DNA from: Lachnospiraceae bacterium
Lineage (GTDB): Bacteria; Bacillota; Clostridia; Lachnospirales; Lachnospiraceae
Direction: 5' to 3'
Assembly: GCA_024691145.1 (NCBI GenBank)
Contig: JAILNW010000241.1
Span: 1 to 10,982, forward strand
DNA length: 10,982 bases
Shown: positions 6,633-10,982 of the stretch, piece after piece
How positions within the stretch are numbered: the first letter of the stretch is position 1
Layout of the letters: each line of letters begins with the position of its first letter
The notes under the pieces: model-generated
Told to the model about the DNA's origin: nothing
The model's input: only the letters and a program-made list of their open reading frames with translations
The model's database searches: none
Program-made: the position numbers and the translations under genes

Positions 6633-8624
6633 TTAAACATTAAAGAATTGTAATTCTGTATCAAGTTTTTCTGAAAGATTATTAAGCTCATCTGCTGAAT
6701 CTGCAAGGAGATTAACTGAAGCATTAAGTTCCTCCATAGATGCTGATGTTTCCTGGCTTGTAGCAGCATTTTCCTGAGAAATGGAAGATAAGACTTCCAT
6801 GGCTTCTGTAATTACTACCTTGGATGATTCACATTCTGCTGATAATGATGAAATAGTTGATATTCCGGAAGCAGTTTCCTTAACACCCTTAATAAGCTTA
6901 TCAACAATAGTAACTGTATCACTAAGTATTTCACGAACTTTCTGTGAAATCTGGTCTACATCATTAGCCTTTCTTGTTGAGTTGTTAGAGGCTTCAACAA
7001 GATTATGCATTTCTCTCTGAATCTCATCTGCTGTTTCAGCAGATTCAGTAGCAAGATTACCGATTTCTTCAGCAACAACTGCAAATCCTCTTCCTGCATC
7101 ACCAGCACGGGCAGCTTCTATGGAAGCGTTGAGGGCAAGGAGGCTTGTTTGTGATGCGATATTTGCTATACTGTCTAACATTATATTAATTGCATCAACG
7201 GCTTTACCTGTTGTTTTAATGCCATCATTTATTTCACCCATGGCAGTACTCATAAGATTCATACTGTCTGAAAGTTTTGTAATCTGATTTGCCGAAGCAT
7301 TACTTTGTTCATCCATTGTTCTTGCTGTTCTTGCAAGAATAGTAGCATTATCATTAACACTTTTAACATTGTTAGAAAGGTTTATAACATTTTCAACAGC
7401 CTTCTGGATTGTATTGGCCTGCTCTGTGGCTCCCTTTGCAATACCTTGTACTGACTCAGATACATCATCAGTTGTATCTGATATCTGTTTTGAAGTTGAT
7501 GCAAGTTCATCTGAAGCTCCTGCAACTTTATCTACTGCTTCCTTAACAGAAAGAACAATTTCATGGATTTTATCAGTCATGGAATTAGTATTTCTTACAA
7601 TGTTACCAAATTCATTTTTATATCTTTCAAATCCTGAAATTTTATTAAAGTTACCATTTGACAATTCGGTAATTGAATTATCAATAGCCCTTATAGGCTT
7701 CATTATCATATTGGAAGCAAATATTGAAGTTATAGCACATAAAACTATCATAACAAGAGTAATAACAACTGTTCCAATCTGATTTTTCTTTGCACCTGAA
7801 GAGACAGTATCTAAATCAACATTGCAAAGATAACACCAGCCAGTAGTAGGTTCTTTTTTATAAGAAATGATAACCTTACGACCATCGCCAGGATCAGCAA
7901 TATATGTATCTGCTTCTTTGCCTGATGTCATAAAGCCTGCCTTTGAACGGTCTTCTTCTTCATCTGTTATTTCGTGCTCAGAATGAGCAGCAACCATACC
8001 AGCAGGGTCAACTATTAGGCAGTCTCTCATGTAATCCTTTTTTTGTTCAACAAGGTAATTATGAAGATATGTCATACTTACATTATGTTGAACAACACCA
8101 AGCAGATTGCCCTCTGTATCAAGAACAGGGACAGACAGACATGCAACTCTGTCATTAGTTAATTCATCTCTTACTACATTTGAAATAGTATAAGTTTTAC
8201 TTTGTAATGTTTGTTTAACAGCTTCATTCTGAGATACATCTACAAGAGTATCAGCTGTACTAAAAATCTGCATACCTTTTGCATCTGTCAGTGCGACGGT
8301 ATAGCCATCTCCGATTATTTTTTCAAGTACTTTAAGTTGCATCTGCATCTGTTCGGCAGTTATACCAGAAACTTCACCATATTTTAAATATCCAACAACT
8401 GTTGGAGATACAGCATATGTTTGTAAGATATAAATATTTTGTTTTACAAAGGCAGTAAATTCATTTTGAATAATTTGAACATTGCTTTGGTTTAATTCTT
8501 CTGTGCGCTCTATGGTCTCATTTATAGCATTATTTGAAGTAAAAACTGCTATTACAATACCTAAAAGAATTAACGGACAAATGCACATAAGTAATAATTG
8601 CGTACGAATTTTTTGACGTTTCAT
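6633..8624 (-). CDS. Methyl-accepting chemotaxis protein with a CACHE-type sensor
   Basis: Transmembrane chemoreceptor of 663 residues that senses an external ligand and controls CheA through CheW. Helix 1 is at about 9-28 and helix 2 at about 284-304. The 255 residues between them have the length and strand pattern of a double CACHE domain (for example YTVALTDAKGMQIFST and CLIVDPAGMVAAHS, typical PAS-like strands). HAMP follows at about 305-357, starting MKPIRAIDNSI. The long cytoplasmic coiled coil (about 360-655) carries the canonical hairpin tip at 485-525, including SLLALNASIEAARAGDAGRGF and VVAEEI. Gln/Glu pairs in the flanking helices, such as EEL at 631-633, are candidate methylation sites. 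No NWETF-like tail for CheR/CheB is present. The start follows GAGGAGG with a 7-base gap. The ligand cannot be predicted: I see no clear amino-acid-binding motif in the CACHE region. No other che gene is in the window. Confidence 0.95.
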   Translation of the reverse strand: MKRQKIRTQLLLMCICPLILLGIVIAVFTSNNAINETIERTEELNQSNVQIIQNEFTAFVKQNIYILQTYAVSPTVVGYLKYGEVSGITAEQMQMQLKVLEKIIGDGYTVALTDAKGMQIFSTADTLVDVSQNEAVKQTLQSKTYTISNVVRDELTNDRVACLSVPVLDTEGNLLGVVQHNVSMTYLHNYLVEQKKDYMRDCLIVDPAGMVAAHSEHEITDEEEDRSKAGFMTSGKEADTYIADPGDGRKVIISYKKEPTTGWCYLCNVDLDTVSSGAKKNQIGTVVITLVMIVLCAITSIFASNMIMKPIRAIDNSITELSNGNFNKISGFERYKNEFGNIVRNTNSMTDKIHEIVLSVKEAVDKVAGASDELASTSKQISDTTDDVSESVQGIAKGATEQANTIQKAVENVINLSNNVKSVNDNATILARTARTMDEQSNASANQITKLSDSMNLMSTAMGEINDGIKTTGKAVDAINIMLDSIANIASQTSLLALNASIEAARAGDAGRGFAVVAEEIGNLATESAETADEIQREMHNLVEASNNSTRKANDVDQISQKVREILSDTVTIVDKLIKGVKETASGISTISSLSAECESSKVVITEAMEVLSSISQENAATSQETSASMEELNASVNLLADSADELNNLSEKLDTELQFFNV

Positions 8625-8678
8625 AATTATCCTCCTCGATGACTATGTATAAAGTATAATATTTATTCATATACAATA

Positions 8679-8707
8679 ATTTTATAATTATTGGTGCCTT
8701 AAGTCAA
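8679..8707 (-). promoter_or_regulatory. Candidate sigmaA promoter of the chemoreceptor gene
   Basis: On the minus strand, TTGACT (8707-8702), a 17-base spacer and TAAAAT (8684-8679). It lies 55 bases before the start codon. No sigmaD-like GCCGATAA is seen on this strand, although many chemoreceptor genes in motile Firmicutes use one. Confidence 0.5.
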
Positions 8708-8758
8708 TATAAATTAGTAAAAAAATGGAAAAAATAAACAAAAAAATCCATTAATATA

Positions 8759-8785
8759 TGAATGTAATCCTTTTTATGCCGATAA
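8759..8785 (+). promoter_or_regulatory. sigmaD/sigma28-like promoter before the NfeD-flotillin operon
   Basis: GCCGATAA (8778-8785) is an exact match to the flagellar/chemotaxis sigma factor -10 element. Fifteen bases upstream is TGAA (8759-8762), 3 of 4 matches to TAAA, at the spacing usual for this class. Transcription would start near 8792, leaving about 39 bases before ATG 8831. A first in-frame ATG at 8786 would lie at or before that start point, which supports the later start codon. Confidence 0.45.
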
Positions 8786-8830
8786 ATGAATAGAGACATT
8801 ATATATTGTAGTTTGGAAAGGATGAGAGTT

Positions 8831-9409
8831 ATGCTGACATTTTTTCAGGTTTGCTTTTTCGCAGGATTAGGACTGGTTCTTATTTCCTTCATACTTGGAG
8901 GACTTTTTGATATAGGAGATATGGGGGATTTTAGCTTTGATTTTGGAGGACACTTTGACTTTGGAGTACATCCTGATTTCGGACATTTTGAAATAGGTCA
9001 TGTGGACGTTGGAATACCAACAAGTCCGTTGGTATATCTGTCAGGTATTATTACATTTGGCGGTGCGGGATGGCTTCTTATGATAAATGATACAGGCCTT
9101 AAAATGTGGCAGATAGTGCTTATAGCTATTGCATGTGGCATAGTTATTGCAACCCCTGTAAATATAGCTTATAAAGCCCTTAGAAAGGCAGAAAACACAA
9201 GTTCTCCAGACTTTGATGAACTTATTAATCATGAAGCTGTTATAAAAGAAAAGATAATAGATGGAGGGTTTGGGGCAATAAGCTATACATTTAAAGGCAA
9301 TTCATTTGAGGCACCTGCCAAAAATGTTGATGAAGGCGAACTTATTGTTGGAACAAATGTAACTATTACAGAGATTAAAGACAATGTTTTCTATATTAAA
9401 AAATCATAA
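8831..9409 (+). CDS. Short NfeD/YuaF-like membrane protein with OB-fold tail
   Basis: 192 residues from ATG 8831, which has AAAGGA at 8817-8822 with an 8-base gap; the earlier ATG at 8786 adds 15 residues, has no ribosome site and is less likely. Helix 1 is at about 4-24 and helices 2-3 at about 67-86 and 93-115. Between helices 1 and 2 is a Gly-, Phe-, Asp- and His-rich stretch (25-61; His 41, 47, 52, 57). From about 130 a small beta-rich domain follows (EAVIKEKIIDGGFGAISY, FEAPAKN, VTITEIKDNVFYIKK) that fits the NfeD-type OB fold. Family members of this short type (B. subtilis YuaF) are encoded next to flotillins and help to organise membrane microdomains and respond to envelope stress. Here the flotillin gene starts 52 bases downstream with no terminator between, so the pair is surely one operon. 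Confidence 0.85.
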   Translation: MLTFFQVCFFAGLGLVLISFILGGLFDIGDMGDFSFDFGGHFDFGVHPDFGHFEIGHVDVGIPTSPLVYLSGIITFGGAGWLLMINDTGLKMWQIVLIAIACGIVIATPVNIAYKALRKAENTSSPDFDELINHEAVIKEKIIDGGFGAISYTFKGNSFEAPAKNVDEGELIVGTNVTITEIKDNVFYIKKS

Positions 9410-9445
9410 GACTTTAAGGACGATGGTCCATAAGTAAGTATAAAT

Positions 9446-9453
9446 GAAGGAGG
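9446..9453 (+). promoter_or_regulatory. Ribosome binding site that decides the flotillin start
   Basis: AAGGAGGA is followed by two ATGs. The first (9457) meets a stop after three codons, while the second (9462), 8 bases from the site, opens the flotillin frame. The out-of-frame ATG and stop between the site and the true start is a small oddity. Confidence 0.85.
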
Positions 9454-9461
9454 ATTATGTT

Positions 9462-10982
9462 ATGCTAGAAGGATACGAACAGACATTAGTGATAGCAGGA
9501 ATTGTTATCGGAGTAATTGTTATATTTATGATAATGGTTACTACCATGTGGAAAAGGGTGCCACAGGACAAGGCCCTTGTAATTACAGGATTAAGAAAGA
9601 AAGTAATTTCAGGTGGAGGTGGTTTTGTAATTCCGCTTCTTGAAAGAGCAGATAAGATATCTCTTGAAAATATGAAGATTGAGGTAAAAACCGAAGGCGC
9701 AAGAACCGAACAGGGTGTTGATATACGAGCCGACGGTGTTGCGGTTATTAAGGTTAAGAGTGATAAGGAAAGTATACTTAGTGCCAGTGAGCAGTTTAAT
9801 ACAGGTCATGAAGACCAGACAATTGCAGTAATTAAAGATACAGCGAAAGACGTACTTGAAGGCAAGCTTCGTGAGATTATCTCGAAGATGACTGTGGAAG
9901 AAATATATAAAGACAGAGAAGTCTTTGCATCACAGGTTCAGGAGGTTGCAGCTGTAGGTCTTGCGTCACTTGGACTTGAACTTAAGGCATTTACAATAAG
10001 AGATATTTCTGATAAAAATGGATATCTTGAAGCATTAGGAAAACCAAGAATTGCAGAGGTTAAGAAAAATGCAGCTATAGCTGAAGCAGAGGCTGCAAAG
10101 GAAACAAAGATTAAAACTTCTGAATCAGAAAGATTAGGAGCAGAGGCAAAGATTTTAGCAGAAACTCAGGTTGCAGCAGCTAATAAAGAGAAGGAGCTTA
10201 AGATTCAGTCATACAGGGTTGAGCAGGAAACAGCAAAGGCAAAGGCAGATCTTGCTTATGAAATTGAAAAGAACGTTGTTGCAAAACAGGTAACTGAAAC
10301 TGCTATGCTTGTTGAAATGACTAAGAAAGAGAAGGAAACACAGATAGAAGAGCAGGAAGCACTTCGTAAGGAAAAGGAGCTTATTGCTACAGTTAATAAG
10401 GCGGCAGATGCAGAGAAGTACCGTATAGGAAAACAGGCAGAAGCCGAAATGTACAGAATACAGAAGGAAGCAGAAGCAAATCAGTTCAAGATGGAAAAAG
10501 AAGCAGAAGCTAAGAAGTTCTATGAATTAAAAGAAGCGGAAGCCATCAGCCAGGCTGTAAGAATTAAGGCAGAGGCGGAAGCAGAAGCCATCAGAATTAA
10601 AGGTGAAGCAGAAGCAAAGGCTATACAGGCAAAAGGTCAGGCAGAGGCAGAAACAATGGAGAAGAAAGCAGAAGCCTACAGACTTTATAATGAAGCAGCC
10701 ATTACTCAGATGATTATAGAAAAACTTCCAGAACTTGCAGATGCAGTTGCACAGCCACTTTCCAAGACAGATAAGATTGTTATAGTGGATAATGGAACTG
10801 GAATAGGAAGTACGGGAGCTGCAAAGGTTACAAAGTATGTAACAGACATAATGAGCCAGCTTCCTGAAACAGTAGAAACACTTACAGGAATTAACTTCGC
10901 AGATGCAATAAAGGGAAAACTTAATAAAACTGAAGAAGAAAAAAAGCCTGAAGTGAAACCAGAAATAGTTAATACGAATACA
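9462..10982 (+). CDS. floT: Flotillin (SPFH domain membrane-microdomain scaffold), 3' end missing
   Basis: 507 codons are open to the last base of the window with no stop; B. subtilis FloT has 509 residues, so only the tail is missing. The N-terminal hydrophobic segment (about 8-30) anchors it in the membrane, followed by WKRVPQDKALVITG, the start of the SPFH/PHB domain (about 31-190), with GGGGFVIPLLERADKISLE (51-69) and the conserved VLEGKLREIISKMTVEEIY (131-149). From about 195 to 435 is a long coiled coil rich in Ala, Glu and Lys, with repeated AEAEA and EAEAKA units typical of flotillins. A short C-terminal region (KIVIVDNGTGIGSTGAAKV, then a charged KTEEEKKPEVKPE tail) follows. Flotillins form oligomers that gather proteins in ordered lipid domains. 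It is co-transcribed with the NfeD-like gene upstream. Confidence 0.95.
   Translation, partial: MLEGYEQTLVIAGIVIGVIVIFMIMVTTMWKRVPQDKALVITGLRKKVISGGGGFVIPLLERADKISLENMKIEVKTEGARTEQGVDIRADGVAVIKVKSDKESILSASEQFNTGHEDQTIAVIKDTAKDVLEGKLREIISKMTVEEIYKDREVFASQVQEVAAVGLASLGLELKAFTIRDISDKNGYLEALGKPRIAEVKKNAAIAEAEAAKETKIKTSESERLGAEAKILAETQVAAANKEKELKIQSYRVEQETAKAKADLAYEIEKNVVAKQVTETAMLVEMTKKEKETQIEEQEALRKEKELIATVNKAADAEKYRIGKQAEAEMYRIQKEAEANQFKMEKEAEAKKFYELKEAEAISQAVRIKAEAEAEAIRIKGEAEAKAIQAKGQAEAETMEKKAEAYRLYNEAAITQMIIEKLPELADAVAQPLSKTDKIVIVDNGTGIGSTGAAKVTKYVTDIMSQLPETVETLTGINFADAIKGKLNKTEEEKKPEVKPEIVNTNT

Noticed and set aside
6781..8158. Plus-strand open frames inside the chemoreceptor gene
   Set aside because: They are shadows of a long, well-supported gene on the other strand; their Ser/Thr-rich or Gln-rich composition is its antisense.
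9609..9809. Minus-strand open frame inside the flotillin gene
   Set aside because: It lies within the SPFH coding region and has no support of its own.

Overview
The window is an AT-rich stretch of Firmicutes-type DNA. Its strong AAGGGAG/GGAGG ribosome binding sites, the codon use, and protein types such as the long serine acetyltransferase, the MBOAT/SGNH pair and the short NfeD plus flotillin all suggest a motile member of the Lachnospiraceae. That is an inference from style; there is no rRNA or other marker. I see no tRNA, rRNA, CRISPR array, insertion sequence or prophage gene. No gene-free stretch exceeds about 240 bases.

Layout. 1-245: a perfect 116-bp inverted repeat around a 13-base centre, reaching the very first base. 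It is probably a fold-back artefact at a contig end, and its right arm is the surviving 3' part of an HExxH zinc peptidase gene (to 431). 471-509: terminator. 611-1528 (+): serine O-acetyltransferase, the first step of cysteine synthesis, with its own promoter. 1530-1564: hairpin shared with the convergent genes. 4519-1565 (-): a two-gene operon of a membrane-bound O-acyltransferase followed by a membrane-anchored SGNH-like partner, an acyl-transfer pair for a cell-surface polymer. 4520-4756: divergent control region with eight AACATT units about 10.7 bp apart and a near-consensus promoter for the next gene. 4757-6580 (+): an unusual membrane protein with membrane segments, two Rossmann/RCK-like domains and a C-terminal RyR-like domain. 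6585-6617: shared hairpin. 8624-6633 (-): a chemoreceptor. 8625-8830: divergent control region with a sigmaD/sigma28-like site. 8831-10982 (+): a short NfeD-type membrane protein and a flotillin that runs off the right edge, a typical membrane-microdomain operon.

The units look like independent housekeeping or envelope modules rather than one pathway: cysteine synthesis, surface polymer acylation, a putative ligand-gated membrane sensor or channel, chemotaxis, and lipid-domain organisation. The parts that most deserve attention are the RCK/RyR-like membrane protein and the helically phased repeat array beside it.
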